Assembly (NCBI RefSeq): GCF_027942865.1
Contig: NC_134529.1
Span: forward strand, 19,582,467-19,646,466
Origin: Odontesthes bonariensis
Taxonomy: Eukaryota; Chordata; Actinopteri; Atheriniformes; Atherinopsidae
Length of the DNA stretch: 64,000 nt
Reading direction: 5' to 3'
In this document: piece by piece, positions 1-11,800 of the stretch
Layout of the letters: each line of letters starts with the position of its first letter
Numbering within the stretch: the stretch's first letter is position 1
The notes under the pieces: model-generated
The model's database searches: none
Told to the model about the DNA's origin: nothing
The model's input: only the letters and a program-made list of their open reading frames with translations
Program-made: the position numbers and the translations under genes

Positions 1-375
1 ACTCACAGGAGGCCAAGAATGACCCCGGCGGCAGAACAGCGCCTCCATCCTCCAATGTTTCTTCTTGTTTTTTTTATTTTTGGATGTGTCATGGTGCAAA
101 AGAACTGCATCCACCTACAGCAGCAGTGTCAGCCATAAACTCTGAGCAAATCCCTTCCAAAATAGAACTGACTCTGAAGCAGTCACGCGTAGAAATAACC
201 CAATTTCACTTGCAGAGAAATGTCATAACGTGTTTTACCATTACAGAGGAATAATGGCATTGATGTAAATATGTAGTTAATATCTGTTTCTTAAAACTGA
301 GATATTTGTGAGAAGTTGGCTTTTGTACTATGCATAGATGTCTTCCACTAAAACAATAAAGTAAAAGGTATTTCT
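1..375 (+). other. Probable 3' end of an unidentified plus-strand gene
   Basis: An AATAAA poly(A) signal lies at 355-360. One frame (codons starting at base 3) is open from the window edge to a TAA at 252-254, about 83 codons, but its composition does not look clearly coding and I recognise no family. It may be a last exon or only 3' UTR. In human, MCM8 lies head-to-head with TRMT6, but nothing here resembles MCM8. Confidence 0.35.
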
Positions 376-2500
376 AAAGTTATTGGGAGTGTTTTTATAT
401 TGAAGAATTTGTTTCTACATTAAATTTGACCCAATTCCCAAACTGTGATTGGCTTCTTTTAAAAGTGATGTTCCTGCCCATGCCTGTTCCTGTAAACAGA
501 TAGGCAGCTGTTTGTTTCTATCATTACCTTTTGTGTTTTTTTGTTACTGTACATACAGCCGCACCCATCCGCTAACCCGCCACCACACAGTCAGAAAAGG
601 GCAGCTTCTCATGACTTCATGAAAATATGCATGTGTGCCAATGTAGGCGAGACGTTGTTGGCTGGGATTACAAATAATCTGATACTTTACAATGAATACA
701 CAACTACAAGTCCATAAAGGCTAATTTATTAAGAATGTTGTGGCAAGATGTGCTTTCTTATAATGTACATCCAGCCTGTAAGATCAACTCGACTGGCTTT
801 AAAAATATTAATGGAATTATACTATGTAAGAGGGGAAAAAATGCAGTCAAAAAAAGGAGGTCAAATCTACCTCACTCATAAAGCTTATTTGTAAGTTTAT
901 TATATTTGTTGACAATCCAAACAGGTGATGTGCTTGTTGCTCTCGCCTGTTCGGTTTAAGTTTGATTGATTATCGTGCTGGTGTGGGAATATCAGTCTTT
1001 TATGGCTGCAATTTCCCCCGCAACGATTCTCTGTTGTTTGGGGTCTGACTCTTTAAAAGAGGCATTGTTTTGTGTAATAATAGTGACATATGTGACTTTT
1101 TGTACTGTTTTGAAACTATGAATATTTCATTGTAAAAGCGGCAGACTTCTACTTATTCGCTGAAAACTGGCATGATGAATGTGTACTTATCCGTCCTTTC
1201 TACTTCGAAGCTGCAGTTTTCCTTGTCAGCTGTGCAGTTAAGGCTCTTTGATCAATCACAGTTTTTTTTTTTACTTCCTTTTCCCACAAACTTTTTCCTT
1301 TTATTTTTTTCTTAATTACCTCCCAGTCAGGACTGCACTGTGCAATTATGTTCCTGGAATTGTGTGGTCAACTAGACTAGAAAAGTGCGATACAAGTGCA
1401 ATCCATTTACCCTTTACTCCCACAGCAGCAGTACATTTATTGGCTGCATGGTTGCAGTCGTTCAGTCAAACTCGCCCCCAGACATTTTCTATTGTGCTGT
1501 GGTCAGATAACAGGTGCTCGTGACGGATAGCACAACATCCCACTATATTTTTCAGGAAGCAGTTTTTGCACAGCCCTAGGGACGAGCTTGAGATCATTGA
1601 CACCCGACATGAAAATGATCTAATTACCAAATGAGTTTTGCGTTGGAAAAGTATGATTCTGCAACACAAAATTAAATCGAAGTTGATTCAAGATCGCCAG
1701 CTTTCCCTGCAACACTTCACTGCCAAATCCTCACTGATCCCTCCCATACACGAGGAATCAGGCTTTATTCTATGGAATGACAAACATATTGGGTTTTTGT
1801 TCATGGAAAACACTCTATCCCTTGGAGCAACAGTGATAGCGTCACAAGAGGATTGGATTTTTTTTTTCTATTATCATCATTGTACGAATCTGATTTCAGA
1901 ATTAAACTACGGAAGTTAGTTTGTTTAGCAATGCTGCCCTTGCCAGAATTAAATGAATAAGAAGAGAAGGCAATCAGGATGCCCGGAGGAAACTAATAAA
2001 ACTGATAAATGTTTATCAACTGGTTAAGTACCAGTCACACCAATGATTATAAGGTGACTTATATTATGTGTATATGAAGATGTCCTCCTGAAGCAGACAA
2101 GAATAGCAATAATGTAGTTCAATTCTAGAGATAATCATAATTATGTTTCAGACATCTATAACTAGTCAATAGTCAATGCCAAGATATATGAAAATGTAAT
2201 CCGTGGCCACAAAAATGGACATTTTTTATTATAGTGCAACTTTTCCATAGATTTTGTACCATGCAACTTTACATGCAACGTTAAATACCTCCTCCAGAGA
2301 AAATAAAACATTTATTTATCAATTTGTTACATATTGCAACATTGTTTTCACAGGTACACGACAGTCACAGATTTAGCATTTCTACCAAATCTACTGTCAA
2401 TGTAATTACGACCTCTTTGTCGACTGACACCTCGGAAGCGCTCCCACCCTCTGACCTCTGGTCTTTTATCGATTACTCTGAAATCTACCATTTAACCCGC
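376..2500. other. Intergenic DNA, no gene recognised
   Basis: AT-rich sequence with only short chance open frames (for example 1248-1523 and 1638-1919) that lack splice context or family resemblance. I see no RNA gene. The right edge grades into the trmt6 promoter. Confidence 0.6.
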
Positions 2501-2504
2501 ATTT

Positions 2505-2778
2505 CGCTTCTATTGGCTAGGAAGCTCATCGATGTCTGTTCAGCCAATCACAGAGGCGGAAGTGCGGGCGCGTCCCTCGGCCACACTCTGCTTTCGTTTA
2601 GTCACCCTGAGAGGCTAGTGAAACGAGAGCTAACACGTGGGGATAACGCGATATTAAACTTCAGGATAGTATAGTGCCTTTTTGTAAAACTACGCCTTGT
2701 GGACGACGAATCTACATATATAGGGAAAGGCGGCATTTACGTGTTAACTGAGAAGTGAGCTGGTTATCGCGGTTTATT
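2505..2778 (+). promoter_or_regulatory. trmt6 promoter region: CCAAT boxes, ETS site, YY1-like start
   Basis: The stretch is more GC-rich than its surroundings. It has ATTGG (inverted CCAAT) near 2513, CCAAT within GCCAATCACAG near 2544, and CGGAAGTG, a consensus ETS/GABP site, near 2557. The start codon lies in TTATTATGGCGGAC, which contains ATGGCGG, the YY1 core often found over starts of housekeeping genes. No TATA box is placed near a likely start, consistent with a dispersed housekeeping promoter. Transcription start inferred, not seen. Confidence 0.5.
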
Positions 2779-3328
2779 ATGGCGGACAACAGAGACGATG
2801 ATTATCAGTACAGAATCAAAGAAGGCGACTACGTTGTGTTAAAGCGAGGGGACATCTACAAAGCCGTGCAAATTCAACCGAGGAAGTAAGTCAAAACTGT
2901 ACATTTACGCATTTTAACGAGCTAAACGTAAGTTTAAAGTTGTGCCTCTCCATTTACTCATTTAAGGGCAGGCGCAAAGGGAGGTTAGCCGGTCCTAAAG
3001 TGATGAAGTATGATGCTTTAAAGCTGCTGAGCAGTGACGCTACTTGTCTGGTTTCCACACAGAAAGGTGATTTTTGAGAAGCAGTGGATGTTTCTGGATA
3101 CTGCTGTGGGACAATTGTACAGTTCCACGTTTGAGATTTTGTCTGGAGGCAACCTTCAACCAAAGGAAGTGAAGGACACCGGGAACCCCACAGGTGTGTA
3201 AAACAACACATCAGTCTTATTTTAGACTGCCAGTGGCATCTTAACAAGTACTGACTTTTTGCAAACTGCTAAATGAATGTGTGATGGACTACCAATAGAC
3301 TCTTACGCTTTAATTTCCACTTAAAGTA

Positions 3329-3380
<52 letters not shown>

Positions 3381-6300
3381 CCAGATGCAAAGGTAACAGG
3401 CACAGACAACAGAAACATTGTTGATGACGGCAAATCACAGAAGCTGACCAGAGACGACATCGAGACGCTGAAAGAGCAAGGTCTGAAGGGTCAGGTACAT
3501 CAGTAACTTTGGATCCATTTGGACGTGGGGAAATGTCACAGTCCCACCACTTCTTTTCTCTGTGTCATAAAGTTTGAACATGACGGTATTGTATTGGCAT
3601 AACATGTCATGCAAAACCAAAACCTACATTGACTCCCTGGCCCCCCGCAAAAAAAAGTTAGGACAGCGTGTAAAATGAAAACCAAAAAACTGTAACTGCT
3701 CACATGTTAATCCACGTCAGCGTCTTTTAAAACAGGGGCCACTCTGTTGACACATCTCATTTTTGAGAACTGAGGGGACGATTGCTGTCGTTTGGACAGG
3801 ACAGTTTTTTTCCCCACTTCAGGCAACAAAACGTTGTGTTCAGTGACGTTAGTTTACAGAGACGCTCCTGAGCCCATGCAGCGATTGTCACTACAGAATC
3901 CTGCTCGTTTTCAATTTTCTCTCTGTACCCGTTACCTACGTAAATGGATGCGTATCTTTCAAACATTGTCAAGCATCGCTGCCCACATACTCCCATTGCT
4001 TTATGTTGGCGTGGTTGTTAGACGGTAGATCCACTCGGACAATAACAAACATGGTGGAGAAGGCACCAGATTAACGCAGGGGACGGACAGAAGGCTCCGT
4101 CTGTATGCGTCTGCGCGTTTAACATAGAGTATAAAGGAGCATTTGGATGTTCCAGGGGTTGTGTTTCTTCTTTTTTTTTTATTTTTTATTTTTATTTTTT
4201 TAAATGTATAACTTTTTAATATATTTTTGGCATCCAATTCAGTGTGAGGATGCAGTTTATATGTTGCCTTGATTTTTTTCAAACAAACTAATTGCGTTTA
4301 AGGGTTTACTAATTGCGTACCATTGCACTCACGTTTTATAGCTTTTCCTTTAGCTCTTGGCTTCCAATGATGTTAAGATAAAGCGAAGCTACAAATAAGT
4401 TGCACCGTTTCACTTTAGAAACATATAGGCATGAGGCAAATGAACATGGTCACAGTCGACACGAGAAGAAACGCGAGCGCAGAATCTCAATCGTTCGCTG
4501 GTGCCACTCATGCACATCAGCCCACCAAATTTGATGGCCAATAAAATGATTGGGCCCTGAAACAGCCCTGTCTATTTAAAATGATATAAGACGTGTATTT
4601 AGATGAGATGAAGCATGTCTTTTTGGTCCACAGGAAATCATTGAGAAGCTCATAGAAAACAGCTCCACGTTCAGTAATAAGACTGAATATGCCCAGGATA
4701 AGTACATCAAGAAGAAGAAGAAGAAGTGAGTCACTTCGAATGATGTACCCACCATCTGTTCAAGACTTGGATTGACGTCGAGCATCATAATTGGTGTCCT
4801 CAGTTGTTCCTGTGTTGCACTTCCCTAGGTATGAAAATACCGTGACCATCCTAAAGCCAACCTGTCGGATCCTGGCTATGATGTACCATGGCCGCGAACC
4901 AGGGAAGATCTGGTGAGTCGGCGCGTTGATTAGCAGTGCGCATGAAAGTTGCATTGAAATGGTAGCGTGGTGATTGCATGTTCCTTTTGTTTCCCTGTGG
5001 CGCAGCTACCTGAGGTATGATGCGCTTGCCCAGATGTTGACTCTGGCAAACATCCACGCCGGCAGTAAGGTTCTGGTGTTCGATACGTGTGCTGGACTTG
5101 TCCTGGGAGCCATCATGGAAAGAATGGGAGGTAAAAAGCTAGCTTAGAACACGTGTGCAGCATATATGCCTTTGAAAGATTTAAGCTTTGGTGTTCCGAG
5201 CGTGTCTTTTGTCTGCCCTTGATATAATTAGTCCCTCTTTCTTCCTCCTCCAGGCTACGGCTCAGTGATCCAAATGTACCCAGGAGGGGGGCCCGTACGT
5301 GCGGGTGTGGAGAGCTTTGGCTTCCCGGCACATTATCATGACGCGCTGCACGAGTTTCCCATCTGCCACGTCAACGCTTTGCTGGCCGGCACTCTGGACA
5401 CCGCTGTCAAAGACCCTGTTGTCGGTACGGTCTACTTGACAGAAAGAAAACCAACATTTTCCAACATCAAGAGTTTCATCTCTTCCTCTGATACCCATTT
5501 TAATTTGTCGCATTTATGGGCAACCTCCTGCTGAAAGAGAATAACTCATTAGGGAAATTAATTTAGCTTTTAACCCGAATTGACCGAGACTCTCTCTTTT
5601 CTGGCCAAAGAGGAGAAGCAGTTCAGCACGGCTGAAGAAGAGGAGCAAAACCGACCTGGGGCAGAACCACGGGAAGGCAGTCCGGAGGAGCAGAGCATGG
5701 AGACGAACTGCGGCGATGCTGCTGGCCAGCAGCAGGAGAAAATGGACCAGGAGAAACGCAAAGAGGCCAAAGTATTACCCAAGTTTCATAAAGTTTTTTT
5801 TTTTTATAAGCTATAACCTATTAGAGTAGAATAGAATGCCTTTATTGTCACTATACACAAGTACGAGATTAAAAGCAACTCCTCATTCAGTGCAAACATG
5901 TAGGTAAAAAATATAAAATATCTAATAATATATACAAGTCATGCAAAGATTTACAGTATACAACATAAAAACTGCTAGTGCAGAGGAATATACAGTCCGT
6001 GCAGTATTTTTTTTAATATGCAGTGGGAGGTATATTATGTTGGCATTCAACCTAAAATGGGGCAGAAAAAAGATGAACCAAACATTGTGTTTTTAGGGAT
6101 TAACACATTTTTAAACCCTAATTCTTTTTTTTTGTTTGTTTGTTTTTTCGAAGGCTCAAGGAAAAAAAGTGAAGCAGGAGGAGAAGCAGAGAAAACTGTC
6201 TGCTGCCGCTGCCCTCCTGGAAGGCAGAAATGCTGACGGGTTGGTGTCGGATTTTTGCTTCTGCCTTCACATTTCTCGTTTTCGGGCTCTGCTGTTCTCA

Positions 6301-7818
6301 GCATCACTCCCGTCTCTGCTGTTGTCGGCTCGCGAATGCACATAGTGGTAATCGTAGGCACATTAAAATGAACGTGCAGAGGAGGAAGAAAAAAAAAAGA
6401 TTTGGAAATCATTAAAGTGTTGTTAATTATGTCCATAAAAGTGTTAAGATAGAATGTGCTCCTTGGGAAAGCCCGAACAAGGTGAGCAAATTGATTGCTT
6501 TGCAGTTTCCTCGCGCATAAAGTGAAGAACCTTATAGCCTTTTTAAGATTGATGGATGCGCTGTTATGAAGGGGACATCTGTTCCTGAGGTAAAAGTATT
6601 GATCTTGTTAGCTTATAGACTTCTCCTCTACCCCATAGCAGCTATACAATAAACACCACCACAGAGCACAAGCTCCCACATTGTCTTAAATCAGCCTCTT
6701 CCACTGACTCTCATCCAGCTGTAAGAAATATATGACACGCCTGTGAGCCACAGAGAAGGCAGTAAGTCTTCTGGTGGGGTTTCATTTGAAGCACTGATAA
6801 GCTAAATTACGATGCCGCCGACCTGCACCGTCCCAATTACAAAACGTGCTGTCGGCAGTGTGTTTTATGTCGGGCGGGTTTGCTTGATCATCTCTTTGTT
6901 TTCCCGCGTGCAGGTTGGTCATAGCGAGTCGCTTTCACCCGTGTCCTGTCCTGTTGGGCCTGCTCAAATTTCTCTCCCCCTCCAGGCCTTTTGTCGTTTA
7001 TTCCCAGTACAAAGAGGTAAGGCAATCACGCGCACAACTGCCTCCTAATGTCTCCCGTCGAATGAGGATCATTATAGTTATGTGAGAAAGATTTGTCGTT
7101 AGTTGCCACTGCACAAAGGCCTTTTTATTGCTAAAAACTGCAGTGAGAAATCATTCAGTGGACATCTATGCCGCTATCAAGCAGTAGCCATAACCCGACA
7201 CTGATTACCTCTATCATTCATATGTTGCTGAAAAGATCTGTGTGTGTGTGTGGAATCATTGACAGAGCTGTCGTTCTTGAAAAGGTTCTTTTATCTCTCC
7301 CTCCCGTCTCAATTTCTGCAGCCTCTCATTGAGTGCTTCACAAAGCTCAAGGAACAAGGAGGCACGGTCAACCTCAGGCTCACAGACACCTGGCTCAGAC
7401 ATTACCAGGTAAATGCTCGAACCTCCGATTATCCCAGACCATTTTTTTGTCATTATTTTGCCACTGATAAAGCCACTCGAACTGATGACCGTTTGATTAT
7501 GAGTAAATTTGATAATGCATTGTGACGGTGATAAATCTGCAGAAACCCCCCCCCCCTTCTGAAGTTACTGCTTTATCATCTTTGGTTCACTGGTTTTGTT
7601 TGAGGGTTCACAGCTTTTGCGGTTTTGACCATTCGCATCAGTGTCAGTTTTTTTTTTCGGTATGTAAAAAGACAGTATGATAAGAAATGGTGGTAACTTG
7701 ATGACATAAAAAGAGCTAATTGTCACACTTCATTTAGTAATACTTGGCATACATTTCTGCTGGATTCAATCTACCCACTGATTGTTTTTCCCAGTCTCAG
7801 CCCTTCATATATTTTTGG

Positions 7819-7849
<31 letters not shown>

Positions 7850-8113
7850 GAACAGCACACTTGCGTCGTAAGATTTTTCCCTCTCGTGTGTTATTTGCTC
7901 CAGCCGTTCCCGCAGAGTTAATGTCTCCTGACTGTATCTCTGTTGCGTCCCCAGGTGTTACCGAACAGGACGCATCCCCTGCTTCTGATGAGCGGGGGCG
8001 GGGGCTACATTCTCTCAGGGACAACTGTCGCGGACCGCTCCAGACCAGCGGACTCCCCTCAAGCTGAGGAGCCAGCACCAAAGAGACAGAAACTGAAAGA
8101 CACTGAGGGATAA
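2779..8113 (+). CDS. trmt6: tRNA (adenine(58)-N1)-methyltransferase non-catalytic subunit TRM6
   Basis: TRMT6 pairs with catalytic TRMT61A to make m1A58 in the T-loop of tRNAs, mainly in the nucleus. It helps bind tRNA but does not bind the methyl donor. Twelve coding exons: 2779-2885, 3063-3193, 3385-3494, 4634-4725, 4829-4912, 5006-5130, 5254-5424, 5611-5771, 6154-6239, 6914-7016, 7322-7408, 7955-8113. They join in one frame to 471 residues, close to the family's usual ~500. Family landmarks in order: NIVDDGKSQKL near residue 90, a lysine run after QDKYI near 138-146, YPGGGPVRA near 225, RNADG with ASRFHP near 350-364, and LMSGGGGY near 431. Exon 8 encodes the variable acidic linker (many Glu/Gln). 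The C-terminus ends in a short basic segment (PKRQKLK). All junctions are GT-AG. The start ATG matches the family N-terminus. Confidence 0.96.
3331..3378. repeat. (GT)n microsatellite in trmt6 intron 2
   Basis: About 24 uninterrupted GT units end only a few bases before the intron 2 acceptor (CCAG at 3381-3384). The tract therefore occupies the place of the polypyrimidine tract of exon 3. Confidence 0.95.
5821..6009. repeat. Interspersed repeat fragment in trmt6 intron 8
   Basis: Starts with a TTTATTGTCACTATACA-type segment commonly seen at the ends of teleost interspersed repeats. A related segment (TTTATTGTCATGTATACATG) occurs at about 39459 in this window. Family not assigned. Confidence 0.4.
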
Positions 8114-8446
8114 ACAAATGCGGAGGGATCCAGGCCTCCAGGCCTCCAGGGGCACATTATCAGTTGTCTGCGAGGATTTTGCTTCAGACTTCATATCTGT
8201 TGACCTGATTTGACGCTTCTTGAGTTAGGATGACAGAGTGTCCGGTTTGTAGTCATCAGAGCACTTTCTCCCGTCTTTTGTGCTCCCATCAGCACACGTT
8301 AAGGAGCAATGCTGAGAAGTAAACTGCAAACCAGTTTAGACCATCTGAGGTTGGTGTGTTTCTTCTGTGAAATCATTTCTGTACTGAAAGTGGCAGACTT
8401 GTTATTATGCCTTGGGTCAGGGCTTTTTTTTTTTTTTTTTTTTTTA

Positions 8447-8595
8447 AATAAATGAGAAAGTGCCGTTTTGTTAGGATTCCACTCGTTGATGCGGTATCAC
8501 CGTGGGCTCCATCCAGTGCAAAATATATGACCACCTTTTACTTCAAGAAATAAATGTGAGACTTTGGTTTGGTCCCAGAATAACTCCTTTTTATT
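8447..8595. terminator. Convergent poly(A) signals of trmt6 (+) and chgb (-)
   Basis: Plus-strand AATAAA occurs at 8447-8452 and 8549-8554 for trmt6. Minus-strand AATAAA (TTTATT on +) lies at 8590-8595 for chgb. Predicted cleavage sites of the two transcripts fall within a few tens of bases of each other near 8570-8580, so the 3' ends abut or overlap slightly. A run of about 22 T lies at 8424-8445. Confidence 0.7.
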
Positions 8596-8889
8596 GAGTG
8601 CAGAACAAGATCATGAGAACACATTTGAATAAATAAGTTTTGTGTATTATTTTCTCTTTTCTCAGATAATATATAAACAAGCAATTCCCATGCTGTTTAA
8701 CTAGGTAACATCGATTATATAACAAAAACGGTTAACAAAGTTGGTAAGATGTTACGGCAAGGCTTCAGAATTTTACTTTTTGTACCTTTTTTTTTTTTTA
8801 TCACTATGAGCACACTTAACTTGGCAGACAAACGATAAACACGGTGACTTTTAGTCATTGGTATTTGATAGTCTTCAAATATCCTGGGG

Positions 8890-11800
8890 TTATGCAGTCT
8901 TGTCATGCAATTTTGCCGCAATTTTCTGAAGCTCCATGTCCATCGCTGCCAGGTTCTCCATCTCTTTCTCCTGAAATACATGAGCATTTACATATCAACA
9001 AAAACACCACAAGGTTTTGTTAACATGCCTGATGAGCATGTTTTTTTTTGGTTTGTTTTTTAAACCTAAAAGTTAAATAATATCTTTAACCCGTTGCTGC
9101 AACATATGTGCATGCATGTGCCCATATCCAGAGGGGTCCTCTTCCTGGTTAATTGTTCACTGGGGTTAAATTTTCTCTTATTATCCTTGGAGTTGCAATT
9201 TTGTAGACTTAATGAATCCCTGTGACAAAGCCTCAGTGCTTTGTTCTTTCCTGCTTTAATGCTTGCAACTAGATCGGGATGTCTGCGTGCTGTAAGTAAT
9301 TTTTCTTTTTAATGGGCATAATAGGGCCGATTGCTAGGAGTCTGCAATCGCAAGGTCCTTAGAGTGATTACTACAGCAGTCATAAAATGCTGGTGTGGAG
9401 AGATCAAAAAGTGGGCAAAGAAGCCTGGAGAAGAAGCGCCACGAGGAATCGACTAGAGCGAGGCAGAAAAATATAGTAAATTCAAAGTATGCCATAGTTG
9501 AAGAGCGAGTCACTGCCAGTGTGCATAATGGCTTTTTCTCTTTCCGTATTTAGGACACGTTGTGCGTTTTCATAGATGCATATTCATTGAGTTCGGACTC
9601 CAAAGATTAAACCCCTAACGTCTCCTTGTAGACTGGAGATTTCTGAAATAAGCGAAGCTGCTCCCCCCCCTCCTCCCTCCTTGTGAAGCTGTGGTGCAGA
9701 GATGCGATATGCTTCATGGCTTCACTATGTCAACCGCATGCGGTGCGTCTCGTTCGTGGAAAAGGCTGCAGAGTAAATAGTTTCTCACTAAATGTTAAGG
9801 GTAGATGTTTAATTGGAACATGAAAAAATTTTTTTCAGGTGGCTGATGTGAGTTTGTTTTTTTCCCCCACCATACGGTGTACATAATGCATTTTGAAGGC
9901 AAGAATTCAGTGGTCTTCTTTGGACTGATAAGTCATCAGCAAAGATTAGTGGAGAGTGAGTGAATGCAGTTGGATTTACCTCCTGTGGGGTAAGTGCTCT
10001 CTGAAGGGAGCTCCTCTGTGCCTCCTCTTGAGTAGAGTGGTTAGCCAGCTGGTTTATTTTATAGCTCAGCAGTTTGGCCAGTTCATCCATCTGAACCGAT
10101 TAAACACAGAAGCAGATAACATGTGCCAGTGATGATTTGCTTATCAGAACTTGCACATAAAGTGAAATCGCATTGGGTGGAGAAACATTTAAGAAAAACA
10201 TGGTGTCATAGCACTTCATTCTTAACATCTTATAAATCTGTTGAAAGATTTGAAAGATTTTTTTCAAGTCTCCAAAGCTACAAGCACACAGAGCAGTTCT
10301 ATTCAGTTGTTGAAACTGAAATGGCATCGTCCCTACCTTGTTTGATGACGCAGCATGTTCATCTGAGTCCCTTTTAAACCAGGCAGGGTGGTAGTGGCCT
10401 CTGTAAATCCAAGGGTTGCGCTTCTCGGCCAGGTACCTAAAAACGGTCCTTAATGTTTAGATGTTGCACTACTTCCATGAGCACATGTTTGTATTATACC
10501 AAAAGTTTGGGCATTTATACAAATTTTCCCTTTAACTTTGTTAGCTGACATTACTGAAGTCTGCAGTATGTCTACAAACTTTTACATGACAAAAAAAGTA
10601 CCTCAGAGCTTCATCTCTGTCCTTTGCCTCTTCTGCATATTCTTCTGAATCATCCCTCTGCTCCTCGTCTTCTTCTGATGATCCTCCGTCACGCTTGTGA
10701 AGTTTCGTTTTATGGTGGTATCGGTGAGTTGGTTTCCATATACGTTTTTCTATATCACCTTTTTCATGCCTTTTGTCTAATCCCCAGGACTCCTGACTGC
10801 GTTCCCCTTCTGGTTCTTCTCTGACTTCCTCCGCAAGCTCTTCATCCCGTTTGTGTCTCCTCTGGTGGTGCCTGCCAGACCTCCAGTCCCTCTTCTCTCT
10901 TCCAGTATCAAAATCCCAGGACTCTTGGCTGCGCTCTTCATCCGGCTCTTCCCTGGCTTCTTCTGACAGTTCTTCATCCCGTTTGTGTCTCCTCTGGTGG
11001 TGCCTGCCAGACCTCCAGTCCCTCTTCTCTCTTCCAGTATCAAAATCCCAGTATTCCTGGCTGCGCTCTTCATCTGGCTCTTCCCTGGCTTCTTCTGGGA
11101 GTTCTTCATCCCGTTTGTGTCTCCTCTGGTGGTGCCTCCCAGACCTCCAGTCCCTCTTTTCTCTTCCAGTATCAAAATCCCAGGACTCTTGGCTCCGCTC
11201 TTCATCTGGCTCTTCCCTGGCTTCTTCTGATAGCTCTTCATCTCGTTTGTGTCTCCTCTGGTGGAATCGGCCTTGTTTCCAGTCCCTCTTCTCTCTTCCA
11301 GTATCAAAATCCCAGGACTCTTGGCTCCGCTCTTCCTCCGGCTCTTCCCTGGCTTCTTCTGATAGCTCTTCATCTCGTTTGTGTCTCCTCTGGTGGAATC
11401 GGCCTTGTTTCCAGTCCCTCTTCTCTCTTCCAGTATCAAAATCCCAGGACTCTTGGCTCCGCTCTTCCTCCGGCTCTTCCCTGGCTTCTTCTGGGAGTTC
11501 TTCATCCCGTTTGTGTCTCCTCTGGTGGTGCCTCCCAGACCTCCAGTCCCTCTTTTCTCTTCCAGTATCAAAATCCCAGGACTCTTGGCTCCGCTCTTCA
11601 TCTGGCTCTTCCCTGGCTTCTTCTGATAGCTCTTCATCTCGTTTGTGTCTCCTCTGGTGGAATCGGCCTTGTTTCCAGTCCCTCTTCTCTCTTCCAGTAT
11701 CAAAATCCCAGGACTCTTGGCTCCGCTCTTCATCTGGCTCTTCCCTGGCTTCTTCTGATAGCTCTTCATCTCGTTTGTGTCTCCTCTGGTGGAATCGGCC

